A stretch of 38,710 nucleotides of DNA. Source: Oscillospiraceae bacterium. GTDB taxonomy: Bacteria > Bacillota > Clostridia > Oscillospirales > Oscillospiraceae. Below are positions 16,433 to 24,958 of the stretch, one piece after another. Location of the stretch: assembly GCA_031260605.1 (NCBI GenBank), contig JAISLF010000099.1, positions 1-38,710 on the forward strand. The letters run 5' to 3'. The stretch's first letter is position 1; each line of letters opens with the position of its first letter. The notes beneath the pieces were generated by a model that had not been told where the DNA came from, searched no databases, and was given only the letters and a program-made list of their open reading frames with translations. Position numbers and translations under genes: made by a program.

Positions 16433-17836
16433 TTGCGCCTTTACAATACGCTGACATTAAAAAAAGAAGAATTCGTCCCGGTTACGCCGGGACACGTCGG
16501 AATGTACGTTTGCGGACCGACGGTTTACAGCTATATCCACATCGGAAACGCCAGACCTGTTATTATATTCGACTGTCTGCGGCGTTTTTTTGAGTATCTG
16601 GGGCAAAAGGTTACGTTCGTACAGAACTTCACGGATATTGACGACAAGATTATAAACGCCGCCGCAGCGCAGGGCGTTCTGTGGTCTGAGCTGACTGAGC
16701 GGTTTATTGCCGAGTATTGGTATGATGCGGCTCGGCTCGGCGTCCGCTCGGCGGACTTTCATCCGAGGGCAACGGAGAATATACCGGAAATCATTGCGAT
16801 AATCAAGCGGCTTATTGAAAACGGACACGCTTACCCGTCCGGCGGAGATGTTTATTACAGGACGGCGAGCTTTCCGAAATACGGACAGCTTTCTCATCAG
16901 GCACAGGAAGACTTACTTGCCGGAGCGCGGATAAATCCGGGCGAGCAAAAGGAAAATCCGGCGGACTTTGCGCTTTGGAAGGCGGCAAAGCCGGGTGAGC
17001 CGTCCTGGGACTCGCCTTGGGGTCAGGGACGTCCGGGGTGGCACATTGAGTGCTCCGCTATGAGCACAAAGCTGCTCGGCGACACGTTTGACATTCACGG
17101 CGGCGGACAGGATCTTGCTTTCCCGCATCACGAGAACGAAGCCGCGCAGTCTGAGGGTGCGACGGGAAAGAAGTTTGTGAACTACTGGCTGCACAACGGC
17201 TTTATAACGGTTGACAAGGAGAAAATGGGCAAGTCGCTCGGCAATTTCTTCACCGTGCGCGACGCGGCGGGAAAATACGGCTACAAAACGCTGCGTATGT
17301 TTATTGTCTCATCAGCCTACCGCTCTCCGCTTGACTATTCGGAAAACGCGCTCACAAGCGCCGAAAACGCGTTGAAGCGAATTCAGACGGCGTATGACAA
17401 CGCCGCGTTTATCGCCGAAAACGGCACCGACTCACCGGCAGACGCCGCTTTTGCGGCGGCAATTTCGGGTTATGAGCTGAAATTCCGCGAGGCGCTTGAG
17501 GACGACTTCAACACGGCAAACGCCGTCGCCGTTTGGTTTGACGCAATTCGCGACGGGAACGCGCGTTTGGCTGACGGCGATGCCGCGAAAAGTGACGCTG
17601 CCGCGCTGCTTGCGCTGTATGACACGCTGAACTCCGTTCTCGGAATAATTTACGACCTGCCCGAAGAAGCGGGCGGCGGTCTTTCAGACGACGAGGTAAA
17701 CCGCCTTTTAGAAGAGCGCGCACAGGCACGCGCGGACAAGAACTTTGCCCTTTCAGACGAGCTGCGCGACTATCTCAAGGACAACGGCATTGTAATTGAG
17801 GACACGAAGCAGGGCGCAAAGTGGTCCCGCGCATAG
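16433..17836 (+). CDS. cysS: Cysteinyl-tRNA synthetase CysS
   Basis: CysS is the class I synthetase that charges tRNA-Cys. The 467-residue length is typical. It shows the zinc-binding C27 in YVCGPTVY, the HIGH-type motif HIGNARP (36-42), WHIECSAM, the zinc-ligand region HGGGQDLAFPHHENE, and a KMSKS-type motif read as KMGKS. The start is a TTG with TGGAG about 11 bases upstream, and homology begins at once with LYNTLTLKKEEF. It follows cysE by 96 bases, which hold an 18-bp palindrome. Confidence 0.96.
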   Translation: MRLYNTLTLKKEEFVPVTPGHVGMYVCGPTVYSYIHIGNARPVIIFDCLRRFFEYLGQKVTFVQNFTDIDDKIINAAAAQGVLWSELTERFIAEYWYDAARLGVRSADFHPRATENIPEIIAIIKRLIENGHAYPSGGDVYYRTASFPKYGQLSHQAQEDLLAGARINPGEQKENPADFALWKAAKPGEPSWDSPWGQGRPGWHIECSAMSTKLLGDTFDIHGGGQDLAFPHHENEAAQSEGATGKKFVNYWLHNGFITVDKEKMGKSLGNFFTVRDAAGKYGYKTLRMFIVSSAYRSPLDYSENALTSAENALKRIQTAYDNAAFIAENGTDSPADAAFAAAISGYELKFREALEDDFNTANAVAVWFDAIRDGNARLADGDAAKSDAAALLALYDTLNSVLGIIYDLPEEAGGGLSDDEVNRLLEERAQARADKNFALSDELRDYLKDNGIVIEDTKQGAKWSRA

Positions 17837-17853
17837 CGCGGCAAGAGGAACAT

Positions 17854-18357
17854 ATGGACATTCAAATTGCGGGGATAGTGCAGGACTCGATTGTGGACGG
17901 GCCGGGTTTTCGGTGCGCCGTGTTCACGCAGGGCTGCCGTCACGCGTGTCCCGGGTGCCACAACCCGCAGTCCTGGGACGAGAGCGGCGGGGCGCGGCGG
18001 GACACTGCGGACGTGCTGCGTGAGATTCTCGAAAATCCCCTGACAGACGGCATTACGCTGACAGGCGGCGAGCCGTTTTTGCAGGCGAAAGCCTGCGCCG
18101 AGCTTGCGGCGGGTGCGCGTGAGGCAGGACTGAACGTCTGGATATATTCGGGCTTTACCTGGGACGAGCTGGCGGAGCTTGCCAAAACAGACGACGCGAC
18201 TGCGCGGCTTCTTGCCCTGACGGATGTGCTGGTGGACGGCAGGTTTATCGAATCCGAAAAGACGCTCGGCATTAAATTTCGCGGCAGCCGAAACCAACGG
18301 CTGATTGATGTGAAAAAATCGCGGGAAGCGGGCGCGGCTGTGACACTGCCGGACTGA
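17854..18357 (+). CDS. nrdG: Anaerobic ribonucleotide reductase activating protein NrdG
   Basis: This radical-SAM enzyme forms the glycyl radical on the anaerobic ribonucleotide reductase NrdD. The 167 residues carry the cluster motif CX3CX2C (C28, C32, C35) in CRHACPGC, then GGEP near residue 72. The start at 17854 has AGAGG about 5 bases upstream; starting earlier would reach into the cysS stop region. It lies 17 bases after cysS and is probably co-transcribed. NrdD itself is not in the window, so another small activase with the same fold cannot be fully excluded. Confidence 0.88.
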   Translation: MDIQIAGIVQDSIVDGPGFRCAVFTQGCRHACPGCHNPQSWDESGGARRDTADVLREILENPLTDGITLTGGEPFLQAKACAELAAGAREAGLNVWIYSGFTWDELAELAKTDDATARLLALTDVLVDGRFIESEKTLGIKFRGSRNQRLIDVKKSREAGAAVTLPD

Positions 18358-18391
18358 GCGGACACTTTTTACCACGGAGTATACATAATAT

Positions 18392-19573
18392 ATGCACTGC
18401 ACACGGAAAATCACGCAGGATATTACATGGATCGGCTCGCAGGACCGCCGTCTTGCGCTGTTTGAGTCGGCGTATGCCGTGCCGCGCGGCGTGACATACA
18501 ACTCATACCTGATTTCTGACCTCAAGACCTGCGTTGTCGATACTGTGGACGCTTCACAGCAAAAGCAGTTTTTGGAGAATCTTGAGTATGCCCTTGACGG
18601 GCGCGGACTGGACTTTTTGCTTGTGCAGCATATGGAGCCTGACCACTCCGCCTCAATTGAGGCGGTGCTTGCAAAGTACCCGGCGGCGCGGCTTGTATGC
18701 ACGCAAAAAACGCTGGATCTTATAACGCAGTTCTTCGGATATGCGCCGGGCGGCAACATAAAGCTGATAGCCGAGGGTGCTGTTTTGGAGCTTGGCGCGC
18801 ACAAGCTGACGTTTGTCGCCGCGCCTATGGTGCACTGGCCGGAGGTTATTGTGTCCTACGACCTGAACTTCAATCTGCTGTTTTCGGCTGACGCGTTCGG
18901 CACGTTCGGTGCGGGAGACGGCGCGGTTTTTGCCGACGAGGTGCGCTTTATGGAAACGCACCTTGCCGAGGCGCGCAGGTACTATACGAACATCGTCGGC
19001 AAATACGGCGCACCGGTTACGGCGCTGCTCGAAAAGGCGGCGCGGCTGCCGATTTCAATGATTCTGCCGCTGCACGGCTTTGTTTGGCGGCAGGACATCG
19101 GCGAAATATTCGAAAAATACCAAAAGTGGGCAAGCTACACGCCGGAGGACGACGGCGTTGTTATCGCCTACGCCTCAGTGTACGGCGGGACAGAGAACGC
19201 CTGTAACATACTCGCCGCGCGTTTGCGTGAAAAAGGCACAGATGTGCGGGTTTATGACGTTGCGGTGACGCCCGCGCCGGAGATTTTGGCTGAGGGCTTC
19301 CGTGCGAAAAAGCTCGTGTTTGCCGCGCCGACAATCGACGGCGGACTGTTCCCGCAGATGGAGGCGCTGCTGCGCAAGCTTGCGGAGCACGGACTGAAAA
19401 ACAGAGTCGCCGCGTTCATTGAAAACGGGACGTGGGGTCCGGTGGCGGTAAAAAAAATGCGTGAAATAACGGAGAAACTCGGATGGGAGGAGGTCGGCGC
19501 GATAACGCTGAAATCCTCGGTTACGGAGGAGAATTTAGGCGGGCTGACCGAACTTGCGGAAAAGCTTGCGTAA
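18392..19573 (+). CDS. Flavodiiron protein (class A)
   Basis: Flavodiiron proteins reduce O2 to water or NO to N2O in the cytoplasm of anaerobes, receiving electrons through FMN. The N-terminal metallo-beta-lactamase-like domain keeps the di-iron ligands H80-x-E82-x-D84-H85, H148, D167 and H228. The C-terminal flavodoxin domain begins near residue 250 with ASVYGGTENA, an FMN phosphate loop. At 393 residues it ends there, with no rubredoxin or flavin-reductase extension, so an outside electron donor is needed. The start has GGAG 12 bases upstream. It follows nrdG and precedes csaB by 9 bases. Confidence 0.93.
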   Translation: MHCTRKITQDITWIGSQDRRLALFESAYAVPRGVTYNSYLISDLKTCVVDTVDASQQKQFLENLEYALDGRGLDFLLVQHMEPDHSASIEAVLAKYPAARLVCTQKTLDLITQFFGYAPGGNIKLIAEGAVLELGAHKLTFVAAPMVHWPEVIVSYDLNFNLLFSADAFGTFGAGDGAVFADEVRFMETHLAEARRYYTNIVGKYGAPVTALLEKAARLPISMILPLHGFVWRQDIGEIFEKYQKWASYTPEDDGVVIAYASVYGGTENACNILAARLREKGTDVRVYDVAVTPAPEILAEGFRAKKLVFAAPTIDGGLFPQMEALLRKLAEHGLKNRVAAFIENGTWGPVAVKKMREITEKLGWEEVGAITLKSSVTEENLGGLTELAEKLA

Positions 19574-19582
19574 AACCGAGAA

Positions 19583-20686
19583 GTGAGCAAAAACGGCAAA
19601 AAACTGAATAGACGCGGTATTATTATCGGCGGCGCTTTCGGAATGGATAATCTCGGAGATGAGGCAATTTTAGAGGCTATGCTTGCTGAGCTTCGCGAAA
19701 TTACCGACGAGCCGGTAACCGTTGTGACGACGACGCCAGAAAAGACAGCGCAGAGCTTCGGTGTTGCCGTCGTCGCGAAATTCGGAATCGGCGCTTTTAT
19801 CCGCGCGGCAAAGCGCACGCGCCTGTTTATCTCAGGCGGGGGTAGCCTGATTCAGGACGCGACAAGCTCGCGCTCGCTGTGGTACTACCTGTTTTTGATT
19901 GCGGCGGCAAAGCTCTGCGGGGCAAGAGTGCTGATGGGCGGCTGCGGAATCGGTCCTGTAACGGGTAGGCTGAATCGGCGGCTGACGCGTGTTGTGGTCA
20001 ACCGCTGCGTCGAAAAAATAACGCTGAGAGACAGGATTTCAATCTCGGAGCTTGACAACCTGCGCATTACAAGACCGAAAATTCTGCTTGCGGCGGATTT
20101 TGTGTTTTCAGAGAACGCGGAGTTTCTTGGGGCAGGGGCGAGCGAAAGCCGCGACTGTGCGCTGTTTATACTGCGGTCCTGGGGCGGCATTAAGGAAAAG
20201 GTTGACGTTCTGGCGGAAGCGGCTGAGTATATGCACCGAAAGTACGGACTCGCGCCGTGTTTTTTGCCGCTTAATCCTAAGGACTGCGAGATTGCGGCGG
20301 AGGTCGCCGCTGTATTGGACGAAAAGCACCCCAATGTGCCGTACATAAATATGCAAACGGTTCAGACGCCGCGCGAGGTGTTTGACGCGATACAAAAGGC
20401 GCGGGTCTGTCTTTCCGTGCGCCTGCACGGGCTGATTATGGCCGCCGCCGCCGGTGTTCCGGTCGTCGGCATTTCGTATGACCCTAAGGTCGCGGGCTTT
20501 ATGGACTACGCGGAGCTGCCGACGTGGTTGCCGCTGGGTGAAATGACAAACAGCCGCCTTGAGGAAATAATAGACCGCGCACTTTCCGCAGAATTCGGTG
20601 AAAAAATGCGCGCGGCAAGAAAACGGCTGCAAGCTGCGGAACAAGTGAATTCAGAGGCGATCAAGACGCTGATTTTTGAGTCTTAA
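19583..20686 (+). CDS. csaB: Polysaccharide pyruvyl transferase CsaB
   Basis: CsaB adds ketal pyruvate from PEP to secondary cell-wall polysaccharide, which creates the attachment site for SLH-domain surface proteins. The 367-residue protein shows GGAFGMDNLGDEAIL at the N terminus, the SGGGSLIQD motif, MGGCGIGP, and the C-terminal VRLHGLIMAAAAGVPVVGISYDPK, all typical of the family. The start is a GTG 9 bases after the flavodiiron stop, with only a weak site, so coupling is likely. No SLH protein or S-layer gene is in the window; an S-layer is inferred for the organism. Confidence 0.9.
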   Translation: MSKNGKKLNRRGIIIGGAFGMDNLGDEAILEAMLAELREITDEPVTVVTTTPEKTAQSFGVAVVAKFGIGAFIRAAKRTRLFISGGGSLIQDATSSRSLWYYLFLIAAAKLCGARVLMGGCGIGPVTGRLNRRLTRVVVNRCVEKITLRDRISISELDNLRITRPKILLAADFVFSENAEFLGAGASESRDCALFILRSWGGIKEKVDVLAEAAEYMHRKYGLAPCFLPLNPKDCEIAAEVAAVLDEKHPNVPYINMQTVQTPREVFDAIQKARVCLSVRLHGLIMAAAAGVPVVGISYDPKVAGFMDYAELPTWLPLGEMTNSRLEEIIDRALSAEFGEKMRAARKRLQAAEQVNSEAIKTLIFES

Positions 20687-20752
20687 ACGCGCCTGCGGAG
20701 TCGATATTGGCGGAATAATCCCCGCTTTTTCTAAATATACAGAGGTCAGGTT

Positions 20753-22705
20753 ATGAACACAGAAGTTAAACAGCAGCGCATAGACGAGGACACGTTTCTT
20801 ACAAAGCTGCGCCCGAGGGTGCTTGCGCCCGCACCCGAGGCTGCGGCAGAAATTGACCTTGCCGAGGCTGTCGAATTCCAAAAGTCACTGCCTGACGGCA
20901 AGAATTTCACAAAAGCCCTGGCGGATTTCAAGGCTCGCGGAGTCGTTGGGCTTTTTCCGCGTTCGGGTGTTCCCGTTATCGAGGAGGAGAAAAAGCTGCT
21001 GCAGTCGCTGAATTCAGTCGGCGTGCGACTTTTTCCGTTTACAACAGACGCGTACACGCGCAATTTGCAGCTTGACCGCGCCCGTCAGGGACTTGAGGAC
21101 AGCATAAAGACCGGCTCAATGAAGCTGAACGGCTACCCGATTATCACCCACGGCGTGAAGAAAACGCGCGAGGTCGTGCTCTCGTGCGAGGGTGCGTTTG
21201 ACCCGCGCTCGTCCCGCGTGGCAAACTCGCTTGTCGGCGAGGTTGCATTTGCCTCCGGTATGACGGCTATGCCGAACTCGTTTTTCGGCTGGATCGGCGG
21301 CTACGACAAGTCCGCAACGGTTGAGGAGTGCATTCAAACGGCGCAGTATCTCGGACGGCTCATTGGGTATTACGCCGACCGGGGCGTTATCATCTCGACG
21401 GACTGCCACGGGTGGCTGCCCAACGGGACGATTCCGATGTACGTCAATATTGCGGCGCAGATTATCGAGGCGCTGATTTCGGCTCAGCAGGGGACGAAAA
21501 GCATTGTTCCGCTGATGAATTTTCAGGGTAACATTGCGCAGGACGTGTCTGAGATTCTGTCCTGCGAAAAGCTCTTCCGCAAATATCTCGACAAATTCGG
21601 CTTTACGGATACAATAATCCCCGGCGTTATCGGCAACCAGTCCTCGCTCTTCGCGTTCCCGTCTGACATTGGGCTTGCTTACGGATACATAAACTACGTG
21701 GCGATGATTGCGGCAATGTCGCCGCTTGCCGCCTGCTCCGTCAAGACGGTGGACGAGGCAATCGGCGTTCCGTCTGTTGAATCACATTTGCAGACATACC
21801 GCTCGGCGAACTGGATTTTCAATGTCGTCCGTCAGCAAAACATCGGGTTTGATATGGCGCAGGTTCGGCAGGAGCAAGAAATGCTTGAGCTGTCTGTTTC
21901 CGCAATTGTAGATAAGGTGCTGGAGCTTGGCGGGGGAGACGTTGCAAAGGGAACCGTCGCGGCGGTTCACTCAGGCGTTTTGGACAGCCCGTTTTCAATA
22001 AACGTAAATGTCCGCGACCTGTGCCTCGGCGCGCGCGATATGCAGGGCGCCGTGCGCTACATTGAGTACGGCAATCTGCCGATACCGAAAGAGGTGCGCG
22101 AATACAACGGCGAAAAAATCCGCGAGCGCGAACTGACCGAGGGGCGCAAGCTCGGCTACCGCACAAGCCTTGCGGACTTCTGGACGCTCTCCAAGGGCTG
22201 CCTGATTGACCCGCCGGAAAGTATTGCGTATGAAGACGAGGCAGAGGTTCCGCAGGAGATTTCAGACGCGGTAAGGGCGGCGCCGCCGGCAGTCGTGACC
22301 GGAACCGTCGGCGTTGACGCGCACGTTATCGGCACAAAGGTTATATCAAAGGTTCTGCGTGAGACCGGCTTTAACGTGACAGCGCTCGGCGCGCAGACAA
22401 GCACGGACGAGTTTATAAAGGCCGCGATTGAAACTGACGCAAAGGCGATTTTAATCACGAGCCTTTACGGTATGGCGGAGATGGATCTTGCCGGCTTTCG
22501 GGATAAGTGCATAGAAGCAGGGCTTGACGGAATTCTGCTGTATATAGGCGGCAACCTTGCAATCGGACAGTCTGATTTTACTGAGATTGAGAAGAAATTC
22601 AAGTCGCCCGCGATAGGATTTGACAGGGTTTTCCCGCCTGAAGCGCCTGTTGCGCCGTCTGTTGTGCTGCTCTGGCAGGACATTTCCGCAAAGGCGGGGA
22701 AGTAA
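20753..22705 (+). CDS. Fused methylaspartate (glutamate) mutase-like protein, E plus S domains
   Basis: This is an adenosylcobalamin-dependent carbon-skeleton mutase. Residues about 1-490 are a GlmE-like TIM-barrel catalytic domain. Residues about 510-650 are a GlmS-like cobalamin-binding domain with D522-x-H524-x-x-G527, whose histidine would bind cobalt. In Clostridium these are separate proteins; here they are fused in the order E-S. Compared from memory with C. cochlearium GlmE, the substrate-carboxylate arginines R66, R100 and R149 align with R70, R103 and R152, and the cofactor pair K326/E330 aligns with KTVDE. Glu171, which holds the substrate amino group, becomes P174, and Tyr177 becomes W180. 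The substrate may therefore not be glutamate. The reactivator glmL follows; methylaspartate ammonia-lyase is absent. Confidence 0.88.
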   Translation: MNTEVKQQRIDEDTFLTKLRPRVLAPAPEAAAEIDLAEAVEFQKSLPDGKNFTKALADFKARGVVGLFPRSGVPVIEEEKKLLQSLNSVGVRLFPFTTDAYTRNLQLDRARQGLEDSIKTGSMKLNGYPIITHGVKKTREVVLSCEGAFDPRSSRVANSLVGEVAFASGMTAMPNSFFGWIGGYDKSATVEECIQTAQYLGRLIGYYADRGVIISTDCHGWLPNGTIPMYVNIAAQIIEALISAQQGTKSIVPLMNFQGNIAQDVSEILSCEKLFRKYLDKFGFTDTIIPGVIGNQSSLFAFPSDIGLAYGYINYVAMIAAMSPLAACSVKTVDEAIGVPSVESHLQTYRSANWIFNVVRQQNIGFDMAQVRQEQEMLELSVSAIVDKVLELGGGDVAKGTVAAVHSGVLDSPFSINVNVRDLCLGARDMQGAVRYIEYGNLPIPKEVREYNGEKIRERELTEGRKLGYRTSLADFWTLSKGCLIDPPESIAYEDEAEVPQEISDAVRAAPPAVVTGTVGVDAHVIGTKVISKVLRETGFNVTALGAQTSTDEFIKAAIETDAKAILITSLYGMAEMDLAGFRDKCIEAGLDGILLYIGGNLAIGQSDFTEIEKKFKSPAIGFDRVFPPEAPVAPSVVLLWQDISAKAGK

Positions 22706-22739
22706 GTCCGTTATGCGCGAAAAAAGGCGGTGATGTGAA

Positions 22740-24089
22740 TTGAAACGCCTGTTTTTTGACTTTGGCTCAACCTTTACAAAGGCAGTTTTGTTTGACATAG
22801 AAAAAAGGGAGCTTCTGGCGCATGTGCAAACGCCCTCAACCGTGGGCACAGACGTAACCGAGGGGCTTTTTGCGGCAATTGCGCTGCTGCGCAAAAAAAC
22901 GGAGCTGACGGACGGGGAGCTTGCCGCCGCGCGCGCCTCTTCCTCCGCGGCGGGCGGGCTTAAAATCGCGGCTGTCGGACTTGTGCCGGATTACACGACA
23001 AAGGCAGCCAAAACAGCGGCGCTCGGCTCCGGCGGCAAGGTTACGGACACGTTTTCGTTTGAGCTGACAAACAGCGAATGCCGCCGTATTGAGGAATCCG
23101 CGCCGGACGTTATTCTGCTTTGCGGCGGAACTGACGGCGGGAATAAAACCAATATCCTGGCTAACGCGAAGAAGCTTGCGGAGCTGCCCGCCGCGAAAAA
23201 CATCATTGTTTGCGGAAACAAGTCCGCGAGGGACGAGGCGGAGCGCGTGTTTGCTGACGCGAAAACCGCCGCAAACGTCATTTTTACGGACAACGTAATG
23301 CCGGAGTTCGGCGTTTTGAACACGCAGGGCGTTTCCGCCGCGATACGCGAGCTGTTCATATCCCGAATCACGCAGGCAAAGGGGATTGACAGGGTAAAAA
23401 CAGTCATCCGCGACGTTGTTATGCCGACTCCTGCCGCCGTAATGGGTGCGGTTAGTCTGCTGTCGCGCGGAGTGAGAACCGGTGAGGGCTTTGGCGAGCT
23501 TATGGCGGTGGATCTCGGAGGCGCGACGACTGATGTGTATTCCGTTGCGGACGGACTGCCGCAGGTGCCGGGAGTGCACCTGTCGGGACTCGCCGAGCCG
23601 CGCGAAAAGCGCACCGTTGAGGGGGACTTGGGACTGTATCACAACCTCGACGTTTTGGCGGAGCTTGCGGGCGAAGCAGACGAGTATGTCGCGGCGCTGA
23701 AAGCTAAGCTGTCCATTCCCGACAGCGAAACAGCAGACACACAGCTGCGCCTGTCGCGCGCGGCGGTGCGCACTGCTGTACAGCGGCATTGCGGAACAAG
23801 ACGGTCGGTCTACACAGCCGACGGCACGGCGCTTTTCCAGACAGGAAAGGATTTGACAAACACGGAGCTTGTTATCGGCACAGGCGGACCGATTGCGTTT
23901 TCAGGCAACCCGGGGATTGTGCTTTCCGGCGCGGTTCGGGAGGAAGCGGATATAGAAAGTCTTATGCCGAAAAAGCCGGGGTTCTTGATTGACCGCGAGT
24001 ATATTTTGTTTGCTGTCGGACTTTTGGGTGAAGATGAGCCTGAGGCGGCGTTTGAAATTGGGGCGAGATATTTGGAGCGGCTGAAATAG
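22740..24089 (+). CDS. glmL: GlmL/MutL, mutase partner ATPase
   Basis: GlmL (MutL) belongs to the actin/ASKHA-like ATPases and is thought to reactivate or protect glutamate mutase by exchanging damaged cobalamin. The 449-residue protein shows the first phosphate loop FDFGSTFTK at the N terminus and a second, VDLGGATTDVYS, near residue 260. ILLCGGTDGG and the C-terminal TGGPIAFSG are typical. The start is a TTG preceded by GGCGGTGAT, a near-perfect ribosome-binding site. It follows the fused mutase by 34 bases, which strongly supports a shared function. The name MutL is unrelated to DNA mismatch repair. Confidence 0.92.
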   Translation: MKRLFFDFGSTFTKAVLFDIEKRELLAHVQTPSTVGTDVTEGLFAAIALLRKKTELTDGELAAARASSSAAGGLKIAAVGLVPDYTTKAAKTAALGSGGKVTDTFSFELTNSECRRIEESAPDVILLCGGTDGGNKTNILANAKKLAELPAAKNIIVCGNKSARDEAERVFADAKTAANVIFTDNVMPEFGVLNTQGVSAAIRELFISRITQAKGIDRVKTVIRDVVMPTPAAVMGAVSLLSRGVRTGEGFGELMAVDLGGATTDVYSVADGLPQVPGVHLSGLAEPREKRTVEGDLGLYHNLDVLAELAGEADEYVAALKAKLSIPDSETADTQLRLSRAAVRTAVQRHCGTRRSVYTADGTALFQTGKDLTNTELVIGTGGPIAFSGNPGIVLSGAVREEADIESLMPKKPGFLIDREYILFAVGLLGEDEPEAAFEIGARYLERLK

Positions 24090-24162
24090 AGGCGAATTTT
24101 CGGCCGTATAAATCACACTTTGTGTACTTTGCGAAATTATGTGCCGGCGGGACAAATTTCGC

Positions 24163-24191
24163 TTGCAAAGAAGAAGAATCTGTGGTATCAT
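24163..24191 (+). promoter_or_regulatory. Extended -10 promoter before the cytidylate-kinase-like gene
   Basis: TTGCAA (24163-24168) and TATCAT (24186-24191) are spaced by 17 bases, with TG one base before the -10. It lies in the 180-base gap after glmL and probably starts a separate transcript for the kinase-like gene and dnaB. Confidence 0.7.
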
Positions 24192-24269
24192 ATTAATGTA
24201 ACGATATTACTTGCCTAAGCGGAAAAAGCACGGTAGCCTGCCGCGCGGCAAATATTAAGGAAGCACAAA

Positions 24270-24890
24270 ATGGACAAGTATGTAATAACTATATCGCGTG
24301 AATTCGGTTCGGGCGGACGCGGAGTCGGAAAAAAGCTTGCGGAGGCGCTCGGAATCGGCTGCTACGACAAGGAAATCATCGCAATGACGGCCGAAAAAAG
24401 CGGTCTTTCAGAAGGGTACGTGCAAAAGCGCGAGGAAAACCTCTCCGGCAGCTTTTTGTCAAACATCGGCTTTTCGTCGATGGGCTCGTTTGACAGCGTT
24501 GTTTTCTATGAAACGCCGACGACGGACAAGATGTTTCTCTCACAGTCAATGGTAATACGCGAGCTTGCGGCAAAAGAAAGCTGCGTCATCATCGGCCGCT
24601 GCGCCGACTATGTTCTGCGCGATTTCCCGAATGTTCTGCACGTGTTTATCCGTGCGAATAAGGAGGACCGCATTGCGCGCGCCGTTGCTGACTATGAGCT
24701 GCCGACCAAAAACGCAGAGCAGTTCCTGAAGAAAGCGGACAAGAGCCGCGCGAACTACTATCGGTTCTACACAAACCGCAACTGGGGCGACCCGCAGTAT
24801 ATTGACGTTTCGGTCAACACCTCCGCAGTTGGGATAGACGGCGCGGTTGAGATTGTCAAAACAGCTGTTGCACAGCTTATAAATAAGTAG
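24270..24890 (+). CDS. Cytidylate-kinase-like family protein
   Basis: This 206-residue protein has the P-loop kinase fold of the cytidylate-kinase-like family. The N terminus VITISREFGSGGRGVGKKLAE contains the nucleotide-binding loop (about 12-20), followed by CYDKEII, and the middle has CVIIGRCADYVL. Such proteins are widespread in Clostridia beside true Cmk, and their substrate is generally not known. CMP phosphorylation should not be assumed. It has its own promoter and precedes dnaB by 68 bases, a gap with a small hairpin at 24908-24929. Confidence 0.85.
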   Translation: MDKYVITISREFGSGGRGVGKKLAEALGIGCYDKEIIAMTAEKSGLSEGYVQKREENLSGSFLSNIGFSSMGSFDSVVFYETPTTDKMFLSQSMVIRELAAKESCVIIGRCADYVLRDFPNVLHVFIRANKEDRIARAVADYELPTKNAEQFLKKADKSRANYYRFYTNRNWGDPQYIDVSVNTSAVGIDGAVEIVKTAVAQLINK

Positions 24891-24958
24891 CATAAAGGAC
24901 GACAAACGCCGCAATCCGCTATGTGCGGCAAGCAGGTTAGGACCTGATATAACCAACG

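Noticed and set aside
17770-18804. 344-codon minus-strand open frame
   Set aside because: It spans the end of cysS, nrdG and the start of the flavodiiron gene in antisense, with no start signal.
20687-20752. Cobalamin riboswitch before the B12 mutase
   Set aside because: Only 66 bases separate csaB from the mutase, and no B12-box-like sequence was seen.
22836-23789. 317-codon minus-strand open frame
   Set aside because: It is antisense to glmL, whose motifs are unmistakable, and its arginine-rich translation resembles no protein.
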